DNA of 64,000 bases from the NCBI RefSeq assembly GCF_020164955.1, contig NZ_JAIUHG010000014.1:105293-169292 (forward strand), read 5' to 3'. The position numbers were made by a program, and so were the translations under genes. The stretch's first letter is position 1; the number at the start of each line of letters is the position of its first letter. This DNA is from Mesorhizobium sp. CA8. GTDB lineage: Bacteria; Pseudomonadota; Alphaproteobacteria; Rhizobiales; Rhizobiaceae. The notes beneath the pieces are model-generated. The model did no database searches, was not told the origin of the DNA, and saw only the letters and a program-made list of their open reading frames with translations. Below are positions 30,226 to 38,117 of this stretch, piece after piece.

Positions 30226-30250
30226 AGGCTGCGGGTCCAGTCGGCAGCCT
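30226..30250. terminator. Hairpin between convergent MATE and ABC permease genes
   Basis: A 7-bp stem, AGGCTGC (30226-30232) with GCAGCCT (30244-30250), is followed by a short TTT on the plus strand. It lies in the 41-bp gap between convergent genes, so it could serve both. It is weak by textbook criteria. Confidence 0.35.
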
Positions 30251-30259
30251 TTCGTCGGC

Positions 30260-30907
30260 TCAGCGCGCCCCTGCGCGTTGCTCCAGCCGCCGTGCGTATT
30301 GCGTCAGCGGGAAGCACATGACGAAAAAGATCAGCGCCACCAGCCCGTAGACCTTGAACGGCTCGAAGGTCGCGTTGTTGATGGCGTTGGAGGTCCTGAC
30401 CAGTTCCTCGAAGCCGATGATCGAGGTCAGCGCCGTCGATTTGATGAGCTGCACCAGGAAGCCGACGGTCGGCGCACGGGTGATGGCGAAGGCCTGCGGC
30501 AGGATGATCAGCCTGAGCTCCTGCAGATAGTGCAGCCCGAGGCTGGCGCCGGCGTCCCATTGCCCGCGCGGCAGCGCGTCGACGCCGCCGCGCCAGATCT
30601 CGGCCAGATAGGCGCTGGCGAAGAAGGTCAGCCCGAGCGCCGCTGCCGTCCATGGTTCTATGCGCAGCCCCAGCATCGGCAGCCCGAAGAACATCAAAAA
30701 GAGCTGCATCAAAAGCGGCGTGCCCTGGAAGAGCGCGATATAGCCCGAGGCTATCCGTTTGACCCATTTGTTCTTGGCGATGCGGAAGAACAGCACCACC
30801 AGCCCGACCAGCGCGCCGCCGATGAAGGCGGCGAGCGACAACAGCACCGTCCAGCGCGCGGCGAGCAGCAGGTTGCGCACGATGTCCCAGAAGGTGAACT
30901 CGATCAT
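30260..30907 (-). CDS. Polar amino acid-type ABC transporter permease (second)
   Basis: This 215-residue HisM/GlnP-type permease has a MIEFTFWDIVRNLL...AARWTVLLSL N-terminus, FQGTPLLMQLFLMFFGLP and the EAA-like loop near residue 105 (YLAEIWRGGVDALPRGQWDA). It overlaps the preceding permease gene by 4 bp. No ATP-binding gene follows in the cluster. Confidence 0.9.
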   Translation of the reverse strand: MIEFTFWDIVRNLLLAARWTVLLSLAAFIGGALVGLVVLFFRIAKNKWVKRIASGYIALFQGTPLLMQLFLMFFGLPMLGLRIEPWTAAALGLTFFASAYLAEIWRGGVDALPRGQWDAGASLGLHYLQELRLIILPQAFAITRAPTVGFLVQLIKSTALTSIIGFEELVRTSNAINNATFEPFKVYGLVALIFFVMCFPLTQYARRLEQRAGAR

Positions 30908-31572
30908 GACACGCCCGCCCCCAGAACACGGCGGCCGCCGCCGACCAGCAGCCGGCGCAGCCCCATAGACAGGCCGAGATAGACAATCGTCACCACGAAA
31001 TAGGTCTCGAAGGCGCGAAAAGTGCGCGCCTGCAGCATGTCGGCCTCATAGGTCAATTCGCGCACCGCGATCTGCGAGACCACGGCCGATTCCAACATCA
31101 TGATGACGATCTGGCTGGTCAGCGCCGGGTAGATCACCTTCAGCGCCTGCGGCAGCACGATCTTGACGAACACCTGCCGGGGCCTGAGGCCGAGCGCCAG
31201 CGCGGCTTCACTCTGGCCGCGCGGCACGGCGTCGAGCCCGGCGCCGACGATCTCGATCGTATAGGCTGCCATGTTGAGCGTCATCGCCAGCATCGCGGCC
31301 AGGATCGGGTCGAGCCTGATCCCGAGCGTGGGCAGCCCGAAGAAGATGAAGAACAGCTGCACCAGGAATGGCGTGTTGCGCATCACCTCGACATAGATGC
31401 CGATCGCCAGCTGAAGCGGCTTGGGGCCGTTTCTCTTGCCGACGGCGCCGAGGATGCTGAGGAATGTGCCCGCCAGCGTCGTGACGGCGATCAAAAGCAG
31501 CGTCATCGCCGCGCCGCGCGCGATCACGCCCGCCGCACCCGCAAGCCAGCCGAAGTCGAGGCTGTAGCCCAT
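30904..31572 (-). CDS. Polar amino acid-type ABC transporter permease (first)
   Basis: This 222-residue permease is of the same family as its neighbour, with VEVMRNTPFLVQLFFIFFGLP and AYTIEIVGAGLDAVPRGQSE, which correspond to the family consensus. It has about five hydrophobic segments. It lies 76 bp after the binding-protein gene, with a perfect hairpin in the interval. Confidence 0.9.
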   Translation of the reverse strand: MGYSLDFGWLAGAAGVIARGAAMTLLLIAVTTLAGTFLSILGAVGKRNGPKPLQLAIGIYVEVMRNTPFLVQLFFIFFGLPTLGIRLDPILAAMLAMTLNMAAYTIEIVGAGLDAVPRGQSEAALALGLRPRQVFVKIVLPQALKVIYPALTSQIVIMMLESAVVSQIAVRELTYEADMLQARTFRAFETYFVVTIVYLGLSMGLRRLLVGGGRRVLGAGVS

Positions 31573-31610
31573 GGCGATTGACCTTGTTGGAGGTGCCTGA
31601 CCGAAGAGGG

Positions 31611-31638
31611 GGTTCGGCGCCCCTTACGGCGCCGAACC
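31611..31638 (-). promoter_or_regulatory. Hairpin between binding-protein and permease genes
   Basis: A perfect 11-bp stem (GGTTCGGCGCC at 31611-31621, complement at 31628-31638) with a 6-base loop lies in the 76-bp interval. It has the same geometry as the smoE-smoF hairpin. Confidence 0.6.
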
Positions 31639-31648
31639 GGTAGGCAGA

Positions 31649-32452
31649 TCAATCCTTGAGGTTGGCGGGATTGAGCGGCGTTTTCAGCCAGGCCTTCGAG
31701 CTCTCGTCCAGCTTGCCGTCGGCCAGCATCTTGGCGACCGCGTCGTTCACCGCCTTCTTCAGCCGGTCCTCGTTCTTGTTGAGGCCGATATGCGAGGGCG
31801 AGGTCAAAAGCTGGAATTTCTGCTCCGGCTTCAGCGCATCCTGCTTGGCGAGCACCTGGGCGCCGACATCGTTGCCGACGACCATCAGCTGTGTCTGGCC
31901 GGAGATGAAGGCCTGGATGACGGAATTGTAGTTGTCGAAGCGGCGGATGTCGGCGGAAGCGGGAGCGGCCCGGGTCAGCGAGGTGTCCTCCAGCGTGCCG
32001 CGATTGACGGCGATCGACTTCTCGGCGAGGTCTTCCTTGCCTTTGACGGCAAGCTCGGCCGGGCCGATGACGGCGATGTAGTAGGGTGCGTAGGCGGCGG
32101 CGAAATCGATCACCTGCTCGCGCTCCTTGGAGTAGCCGACGCTCATCAAAATATCGACGCGCTTGTCGGTGAGATAAGGAATGCGGTTCTGGCCGGTGAC
32201 GCTGACCAGGTTGAGCTTCACCTTGAGTGAATCGGCGATCGCCTGCGCGACGTCGATGTCATAGCCCTTGATGCTCATGTCGGCGCTGGCCGAGGAGAAG
32301 GGCGGGAAGTCCGAGAAGATGCCGACATTGATGGCGCCGGCCTTGGTGATGTCGTCGACGGCGTCGGCTTTCGCGGCCTGGGTGGAGAGACCGGCGGCGC
32401 CGAGCATTACAGCCGCCGTGATGGCGGATTTCAGTGCGTTGCGAAGAGTCAT
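31649..32452 (-). CDS. Polar amino acid/guanidino-type ABC transporter substrate-binding protein
   Basis: This family-3 solute-binding protein has 267 residues and a signal peptide (MTLRNALKSAITAAVMLGAA..., cut near AKA-DAV). It contains INVGIFSDFPPFSS, GYDIDVAQAIADSLKVKLNLV and KRVDILMSVGYSKERE, typical of amino acid binding proteins. The ATG at 32452 is preferred over the upstream reading. It is downstream of an agmatinase-family gene, so an arginine-derived or guanidino ligand is possible but unproven. Confidence 0.86.
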   Translation of the reverse strand: MTLRNALKSAITAAVMLGAAGLSTQAAKADAVDDITKAGAINVGIFSDFPPFSSASADMSIKGYDIDVAQAIADSLKVKLNLVSVTGQNRIPYLTDKRVDILMSVGYSKEREQVIDFAAAYAPYYIAVIGPAELAVKGKEDLAEKSIAVNRGTLEDTSLTRAAPASADIRRFDNYNSVIQAFISGQTQLMVVGNDVGAQVLAKQDALKPEQKFQLLTSPSHIGLNKNEDRLKKAVNDAVAKMLADGKLDESSKAWLKTPLNPANLKD

Positions 32453-32523
32453 TGTTATTCCCCTGCTGGAAGCTTGTTGTTGAAACCGGCCGCCGGCTCC
32501 AGCGCGGCGGCCGTGTTGGCAGA

Positions 32524-32584
32524 GCAATTCCAGGAGACGCGGTTTAGGCTTGGCGACTTCGCCATAGCTTCCGTCTGGAATTGC
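32524..32584. repeat. GCAATTCC-type palindromic repeat (copy 2)
   Basis: Terminal arms GCAATTCC (32524-32531) and GGAATTGC (32577-32584) bracket a 45-bp centre that holds a further small hairpin (TGGCGACTTCGCCA). It lies between the agmatinase-family gene and the binding-protein gene of the same operon and is a probable processing or termination point. Confidence 0.6.
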
Positions 32585-32592
32585 GTGAGGCA

Positions 32593-33648
32593 TCAGTCCT
32601 TCTTGATCGCCGGGCTGAACACCATCAGGCTCAGAATCTCGAACAGCACCTGGGCGCCGACATGGGCGGTGTTGGTGGTCGCGTCATATTGCGGCGCCAC
32701 CTCGACCACGTCGCCGCCGACGATGTTGAGGCCCTTCAGCCCGCGCAGCAGCTCGAGCACCTCGCGCGTCGTCAGCCCGCCGACTTCCGGCGTGCCGGTG
32801 CCAGGCGCGAAGGCCGGATCGATGCTGTCCACGTCGAAGGAGATGTAGGTCGGGCCGTCGCCGACGATTTTGCGCGCCTTCTCGATGATTGCCGGGATGC
32901 CGAGCCCGGTCACCTCCTCGGCATGCACGACGGTCATGCCGGACTCGTAGGTGAATTCCCACAGATATTCGGCCGAGCCGCGGATGCCGATCTGGATCGT
33001 GCGCGAGGGATCGAGCACGCCATCCAGCACCGCGTTGCGGAACGGTCCACCATGGTGGAACTTGGTCATGTCGAACAGCCCGCTGGTATCGCAATGGGCG
33101 TCGATATGGATCAGGCCGACCGGCGCCTTTTTGCCGACCGCCTTCAGGATCGGATGGCTGATCGAATGATCGCCGCCGACGGAGAGCGGCAGCACGCCGG
33201 CGTCGACGATCTGGTTGGTGCGCTTTTCGATGTCCTCATGGCTGATCTCCAGCCTGTAGCGGCTGCGGAACGGCGTGTCGCCGATATCGGCGACGCGCAG
33301 CTCATGAGTCGGCGCGCATTCCAGCACATGATTGTAGGGGCCGATGCGCTCGATGGCGCGCAACGCGCGCGGCCCGAAGCGCGAGCCGGGACGGTTGGTG
33401 ACGCCGAGATCCATCGGCACGCCGATCATCGCCACCTGCAGGTCGCCGAAATCCGGGTTCTCGGCGGCGATTTCGCGGTAGGGCGCGGCGAGGAAAGTCG
33501 GGATGCCGGAATAGGGGGCGAGGCGTGTGCCCGACTTGTTGAAGATCTTGTCGGCCACCTTGCGGAATTTCGGGTCGAACATCTCGCCGCCATGGCTCTC
33601 GCCATATTTGCGGCGCAACGCTTCGAGCTTGCCGCGATCGTAACCCAT
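32593..33648 (-). CDS. Agmatinase/guanidino-acid ureohydrolase family protein
   Basis: This 351-residue manganese-dependent ureohydrolase splits urea from a guanidino compound. Metal ligands are seen in GGDHSIS, HIDAHCDT and SFDVDSIDPAFAPGTGTPE. Family members include agmatinase, guanidinobutyrase and guanidinopropionase, and the sequence alone does not decide which. The ATG at 33648 follows GGAGGACCGG; upstream extensions are rejected. It is the first gene of an operon with an ABC importer and divergent from a LysR gene. The urea made could feed the urease of this same chromosome segment. Confidence 0.85.
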   Translation of the reverse strand: MGYDRGKLEALRRKYGESHGGEMFDPKFRKVADKIFNKSGTRLAPYSGIPTFLAAPYREIAAENPDFGDLQVAMIGVPMDLGVTNRPGSRFGPRALRAIERIGPYNHVLECAPTHELRVADIGDTPFRSRYRLEISHEDIEKRTNQIVDAGVLPLSVGGDHSISHPILKAVGKKAPVGLIHIDAHCDTSGLFDMTKFHHGGPFRNAVLDGVLDPSRTIQIGIRGSAEYLWEFTYESGMTVVHAEEVTGLGIPAIIEKARKIVGDGPTYISFDVDSIDPAFAPGTGTPEVGGLTTREVLELLRGLKGLNIVGGDVVEVAPQYDATTNTAHVGAQVLFEILSLMVFSPAIKKD

Positions 33649-33832
33649 GTCCGGTCCTCCTCTTGCCTGCCTGTAGCGCTGCACGCATGGACGAGTTGCC
33701 AAGCCAGCCTGCTGTCCGGCTGGATCGTTGCCCGCCGGCTGCGCTGCGGATTCCACGTCTCTTGAAGCTGTTCCGGACAAAAGTGTCGGGCAGCCGCATT
33801 GAAAAATCAATTGATATTGTTAGGGTCCTGCC

Positions 33833-33849
33833 TGTGAGAAAATCTCACA
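33833..33849. promoter_or_regulatory. Candidate LysR operator between agmatinase-family gene and LysR gene
   Basis: A perfect inverted repeat TGTGAGA-AAA-TCTCACA lies 16 bp before the LysR ATG. It contains the T-N11-A arrangement with inverted GAGA/TCTC arms that is typical of LysR-type regulators. Confidence 0.55.
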
Positions 33850-33865
33850 AAGTAGGAGCCCTTCC

Positions 33866-34840
33866 ATGGCCAAGCGCCTGCCGCCGCTGAATCCCCTGCG
33901 CGCCTTCGAAGCCGCGGCGCGGCATGCTTCGCTGACCAAGGCCGCGGGTGAGCTCAACGTCACCCATGGCGCCGTCAGCCACCAGATCAGGGCGCTCGAG
34001 CAGTCGCTCGGCGTAAAGCTCTTCGAGCGCAGCGGGCAGCGCGTGAAGCTGACGCCGCATGGCGCCGAATTCCTGCCGGCGGTATCGGCCGCCTTCGACG
34101 GCATCGCCGCCGCCACCCAGCGCATGACGCGGCCGGCAAGTGCCGGCGCGCTGTCGGTCTCCTGCGTCCCGGCGCTGCTCTTGCTCTGGATGACACCGCG
34201 GCTCGGCTCCTTCACGGCGCAATATCCGGACATCCAGCTGACGCTGATCCCGTCCAACGATCCCAAAGACATCCGCGCCGCGGATATCGACGTCTGCGTG
34301 CATTATGGCGACGGGAGCTGGACCGATTGCTGGATACGCAAATGGTCCGGGCTGGAGCTCTTCCCGGTGGTCAGCCCGACGCTGATCAACAACCGCCCGA
34401 TCCGCAGCGTCCGCGACCTCGCCGACCACGTCTTCCTGCATGGCGACGATGGCCGTGAATGGCACACCTGGCTGGCCGCCGCCGACGCGCTCGATCTGGA
34501 ACGCGGCCGCCGCCATCGTCTGGGCGATGCGCGCATGGCGACGGAGGCCGCCGTTCACGGCCACGGCGTGGCGCTGGGCGATTCCGTCACCGCGCGCGCC
34601 TTGCTCGCCAGGGGCATGCTCGTCGCGCCCTTCAGTTTGTCGGTGCCGGCGGTCGATGATTTTTACGTCGTCTGCCGCAACGAGATGCGCTCGGCGCCGA
34701 TCGTGCAGCTCTTCATCGACTGGCTGTTCGCCGAGAAGGAGCAGGACGAGGCCCGCGCCGACGCGCCGGTGGCCGGCCGTGTGCTCAGCCGCAGGAAACG
34801 TCCGTCCCTCAAGGTCATAGGCGCCAGGACCGCGTCCTGA
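33866..34840 (+). CDS. LysR-family transcriptional regulator, GcvA-like
   Basis: This 324-residue LysR regulator has a helix-turn-helix in RAFEAAARHASLTKAAGELN plus VTHGAVSHQIRALEQSLG (residues 12-50) and an effector domain from about residue 95. A C-terminal basic tail (RRKRPSLKVIGARTAS-like) is longer than in many relatives. A TAGGAG site precedes the ATG. It is divergent from the agmatinase-ABC operon, its probable target. Confidence 0.9.
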   Translation: MAKRLPPLNPLRAFEAAARHASLTKAAGELNVTHGAVSHQIRALEQSLGVKLFERSGQRVKLTPHGAEFLPAVSAAFDGIAAATQRMTRPASAGALSVSCVPALLLLWMTPRLGSFTAQYPDIQLTLIPSNDPKDIRAADIDVCVHYGDGSWTDCWIRKWSGLELFPVVSPTLINNRPIRSVRDLADHVFLHGDDGREWHTWLAAADALDLERGRRHRLGDARMATEAAVHGHGVALGDSVTARALLARGMLVAPFSLSVPAVDDFYVVCRNEMRSAPIVQLFIDWLFAEKEQDEARADAPVAGRVLSRRKRPSLKVIGARTAS

Positions 34841-34931
34841 TGGCTGGACTTGCATAGCTGCTTTTTGTCGGGCCAGCTTGCAAAGCAGCAAGCGCGTTCG
34901 GAAATACGGTGCTAAGAGGCAGTTGGCTAAA

Positions 34932-34965
34932 GCAATTCCGTGCAACGGGGTTCCGTCCGGAATCG
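34932..34965. repeat. GCAATTCC-type palindromic repeat (copy 3, degenerate)
   Basis: GCAATTCC at 34932-34939 is followed by TTCCGTCCGGAATCG near 34951-34965. That is the repeat consensus with one changed base and an 11-base shorter centre. It lies in the 190-bp interval upstream of pncB. Confidence 0.45.
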
Positions 34966-35030
34966 ATCGAACAAGGATTTGAAGCGTGACGCCCCCGTTT
35001 CCGTGCGTTGTGCTTTATGGATGAGCGAGC

Positions 35031-36335
35031 ATGGCAAAGACCGATATAGCGCGGCGCGTCTACAACCACACCTGGAAGCTCGACCCGATCGTCCGCAGCC
35101 TGCTGGATACCGACTTCTACAAGCTTTTGATGCTGCAGATGATCTGGGGCATGTATCCCAAGGTCGATGCCACCTTCACGCTGATCAATCGCACCACTTC
35201 GGTGCGGCTGGCCGACGAGATCGACGAGAGCGAGTTGCGTGAGCAGCTCGACCATGCCCGCACCTTGCGCTTTTCTAAGAAGGAGATGATCTGGCTGGGC
35301 GGCAACACTTTTTACGGCCGCAAGCAGATCTTCGAGCCGGAATTCCTCGCCTGGCTCGAGGATTTCCGCCTGCCCGAATACGAGTTGTCCAGGCGCGACG
35401 GCCAGTTCGAGCTCTCTTTTGCCGGGCCCTGGATGTACACGACGCTCTGGGAAATCCCGGCACTTGCGATTATCAACGAGCTGCGCTCGCGCGCGGCGAT
35501 GCGCTCTTTCGGCCCGTTCGCGCTCGACGTGCTCTACGCCCGCGCCAAGGCCAAGATGTGGGACAAGACCGAGCGGCTGAAGGCGCTGCCCGGCATCCGC
35601 ATTTCCGATTTCGGCACGCGCCGCCGCCATTCCTTCCTGTGGCAGCGCTGGTGCGTCGAGGCGCTGAAGGAAGGCATCGGCGATGCCTTCACCGGCACCT
35701 CCAACGTGCTTCTGGCCATGGACAACGATCTCGAGGCTTTGGGCACCAACGCGCATGAATTGCCGATGGTCTTCGCCGCACTCGCCAATTCCGAGAAGGA
35801 AATCAGAGAGGCGCCTTATAAGGTGCTGCAGGACTGGCAGCGCTACTATGGCGGCAATCTGCTGATCGTGCTGCCCGACGCCTTCGGCACCGATTCCTTC
35901 CTGCGCGACGCGCCCGACTGGGTCGCCGACTGGACCGGCTTCCGCCCCGACAGCGCGCCGCCGATCGAAGGCGGCGAGAAGATCATCGACTGGTGGCGCA
36001 AGAAGGGCAAGGACCCCAAGCAGAAGCTGCTGATCTTCTCCGACGGCCTGGAGGTCGAGACCATCGAGGAGACCTACAAGCACTTCCGCGGCAAGGTGCG
36101 CATGTCCTTCGGCTGGGGCACCAACCTCACCAACGATTTCGAGGGCTGCGCCCCGACCGAAACCGACAGCCTCGATGCGATTTCGCTGGTCTGCAAAGTC
36201 ACCGAAACCAATGGCAGGCCGGCGGTGAAGCTGTCGGACAACCCCGCCAAGGCGACTGGGGACGAGAAGGAGATCAAGCGGTATCTGAGGATATTTGGCG
36301 AGAAGGGACGGGTGGAGCAGCTGGTGAAGGTGTGA
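35031..36335 (+). CDS. pncB: Nicotinate phosphoribosyltransferase
   Basis: PncB makes nicotinate mononucleotide from nicotinate and PRPP, with ATP stimulation, in the Preiss-Handler NAD salvage route. The 434-residue product has family features: [21 protein letters not shown] near residue 22, the [13 protein letters not shown] block, [16 protein letters not shown] near residue 190, and the phosphate-binding [10 protein letters not shown] and WGTNLTNDF segments. It is monocistronic by appearance. Its partner pncA lies 9 kb downstream. Confidence 0.95.
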   Translation: MAKTDIARRVYNHTWKLDPIVRSLLDTDFYKLLMLQMIWGMYPKVDATFTLINRTTSVRLADEIDESELREQLDHARTLRFSKKEMIWLGGNTFYGRKQIFEPEFLAWLEDFRLPEYELSRRDGQFELSFAGPWMYTTLWEIPALAIINELRSRAAMRSFGPFALDVLYARAKAKMWDKTERLKALPGIRISDFGTRRRHSFLWQRWCVEALKEGIGDAFTGTSNVLLAMDNDLEALGTNAHELPMVFAALANSEKEIREAPYKVLQDWQRYYGGNLLIVLPDAFGTDSFLRDAPDWVADWTGFRPDSAPPIEGGEKIIDWWRKKGKDPKQKLLIFSDGLEVETIEETYKHFRGKVRMSFGWGTNLTNDFEGCAPTETDSLDAISLVCKVTETNGRPAVKLSDNPAKATGDEKEIKRYLRIFGEKGRVEQLVKV

Positions 36336-36383
36336 GGCTTAAGGCCCGGACGAATGGAATTCCCGGATAAGCCGAGTTCCTTC

Positions 36384-36544
36384 GCGCCCCCCTCTGTCCT
36401 GCCGGACATGTCCCCCTCTAGGGGGGAGATTACGCTATCATCTCCGCTTTCGCCAATCTCCGACGTTGCAGGAGGAGAGCTGGCGCCGAAACTGCTAATC
36501 TCCCCCCAAGAGGGGGAGATGCCCGGCAGGGCAGAGGGGGGCGC
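36384..36544. repeat. Class A intergenic mosaic repeat, reading into a gene start
   Basis: Long imperfect inverted repeat: the left part runs CCCCCCTCTG, CTGCCGGACATG, CCCCCTC; the right part mirrors it as GGGGGAGAT, GCCCGGCAGG, GCAGAGGGGGGCGC. A near-identical copy is at 52543-52700. The right arm carries the ATG at 36519 used as the probable start of the downstream membrane protein. Confidence 0.75.
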
Positions 36545-37961
36545 CGTAGAGCGCCAACGTTGGAGGTTGGCCTTTCTCGCAACTGCCTTGGCGGCCACTC
36601 TCCCCACGCCCGCCTTCGCCCATGCCTCCGACCGCGGCCACGTCCTGCTTCTCCCGACCGGTTACTACATCGCAGGTGGCGCGCTGGCGGTGGCCGTCAG
36701 CTTCCTCGTGCTGGGGCTGCTGCCGCCTGCTTCCCTCGATCGCTTCTGGCGCCGACGCCTGCCCCTGTTCACCTTCGGCGACGCTCCACGGACCGTCGTC
36801 AGCCTCATTTCCTTTGCCAGCTTCGCGCTTCTGATCGCCGCTGGCCTCGTCGGCAGTCGCGACCCGCTCTCCAATCCACTGCCTCTGGTGATCTGGACCC
36901 TGCTTTGGGCCGGCTTGACCCTGCTGCAGGGCGTCTTCGGCGACCTTTGGTCGTGGCTCAACCCATGGTACGGGCCATGGCGCGTATTAAGTCGGCTTGT
37001 CGGCAGCCGACGGGCCGAAGCCCCGCCATCGCGCCTGCCGCCATGGCTCGGCTACTGGCCGGCATTCGCGCTGTTCTTCGCCTTCGCCTGGTTCGAGCTG
37101 ATCGATCCGGCGCCCGACGATCCGGCCCGCCTGGCCTTTGCCGCCAGCACCTACTGGCTGGCGAGCTTCGTCGCGATGCTCGTCTTCGGCTACGAGGCTT
37201 GGAGCCGGCGCGGCGAATTCCTCACCGTTTTTTTCACAATGGTCGCCCGCTTCGCGTCTGTCGAGCGCCTCGATGGCCGACTCTCGCTCTGCTGGCCCGG
37301 CGCCAAGCTGCTGGCGGCTGGGCCACTGCCGCTGAGCGGCACGGCTTTCCTCTTGCTGGCGCTGTCTTCCGTGTCCTTCGACGGCCTGTCGAAAACCTTC
37401 TTCTGGCTCGGTCTGTTCGGCGTCAATCCGCTGGAATATCCAGGCCGCACCGCGCTGATCGGCGTCGGCAGCTTTGGCCTCGTCCTGACTTTCGTCCTCC
37501 TGGCAGCGGTATTCGCGTTGGCCGTCTTTCTTGGACAGCGCCTCGCAGGCGATGCGCAGTCGTTCGCAAAAGACGCCGGCCTGCTGGTCTGGTCGATCGT
37601 GCCGATTGCGCTCGCCTATCACATCACGCATTACCTCACCGTGCTTTTGGTCGACGGCCAGTATGCGCTGGTCGCGCTCTCCGATCCTTTCGCGCTCGGC
37701 TGGAACCTGTTCGGCACCGCCGACAGGATGGTCGAGGCCGGCGTTGTCGCCGGCGCCCAGTCGGCCTGGTGGCTGTGGAATATCCAGGCCGGCGTCATCA
37801 TCGCCGGCCATGTGCTGGCGGTTCTGGTCGCGCACGGCCTTGCCTGGCGCCTCCATCCTCAGCCTTCGCGTGCGGCGCTCAGCCAGCTTCTGCTCACATT
37901 TCTGATGATCGCCTACACGATATTCGGCCTCTGGCTGCTTGCCACGCCGACCGCCGGATGA
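36519..37961 (+). CDS. Large multi-pass membrane protein of unknown function
   Basis: The 480-residue product has a signal-like start, WRLAFLATALAATLPTPAFA followed by HASDRGHVLLLPTGYY, and about ten to eleven hydrophobic segments. No firm family is recognised; it reminds me of large membrane proteins sometimes labelled fenitrothion hydrolase in databases, which would not establish function. The frame is open from 36354, but its first 55 codons are repeat DNA and would put 88 residues before the signal cleavage site. The ATG at 36519, with GAGGGGGAG right before it, or a later start, is more plausible. Confidence 0.68.
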   Translation: MPGRAEGGAVERQRWRLAFLATALAATLPTPAFAHASDRGHVLLLPTGYYIAGGALAVAVSFLVLGLLPPASLDRFWRRRLPLFTFGDAPRTVVSLISFASFALLIAAGLVGSRDPLSNPLPLVIWTLLWAGLTLLQGVFGDLWSWLNPWYGPWRVLSRLVGSRRAEAPPSRLPPWLGYWPAFALFFAFAWFELIDPAPDDPARLAFAASTYWLASFVAMLVFGYEAWSRRGEFLTVFFTMVARFASVERLDGRLSLCWPGAKLLAAGPLPLSGTAFLLLALSSVSFDGLSKTFFWLGLFGVNPLEYPGRTALIGVGSFGLVLTFVLLAAVFALAVFLGQRLAGDAQSFAKDAGLLVWSIVPIALAYHITHYLTVLLVDGQYALVALSDPFALGWNLFGTADRMVEAGVVAGAQSAWWLWNIQAGVIIAGHVLAVLVAHGLAWRLHPQPSRAALSQLLLTFLMIAYTIFGLWLLATPTAG

Positions 37962-38117
37962 CACAAGGGCGCCCCTCCGATGCCGTCGGGTAAACCTCGC
38001 TTGCCAGGCCAGGGCTTTGGTGATTTAGTTTGTACACATGCAATTTTTCCATCCTTCGCAAGAGGATGGTCTAGCCGCCTTATCGCTGGTCAAAACTGAA
38101 AAAACAGGGGAACCGAC

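Noticed and set aside
38030..38043. TTGTACACATGCAA as another copy of the MarR palindrome
   Set aside because: It shares only the general GTRYAC-like pattern and too few symmetric positions with the sites at 45303 and 56590; it could belong to a different regulator.
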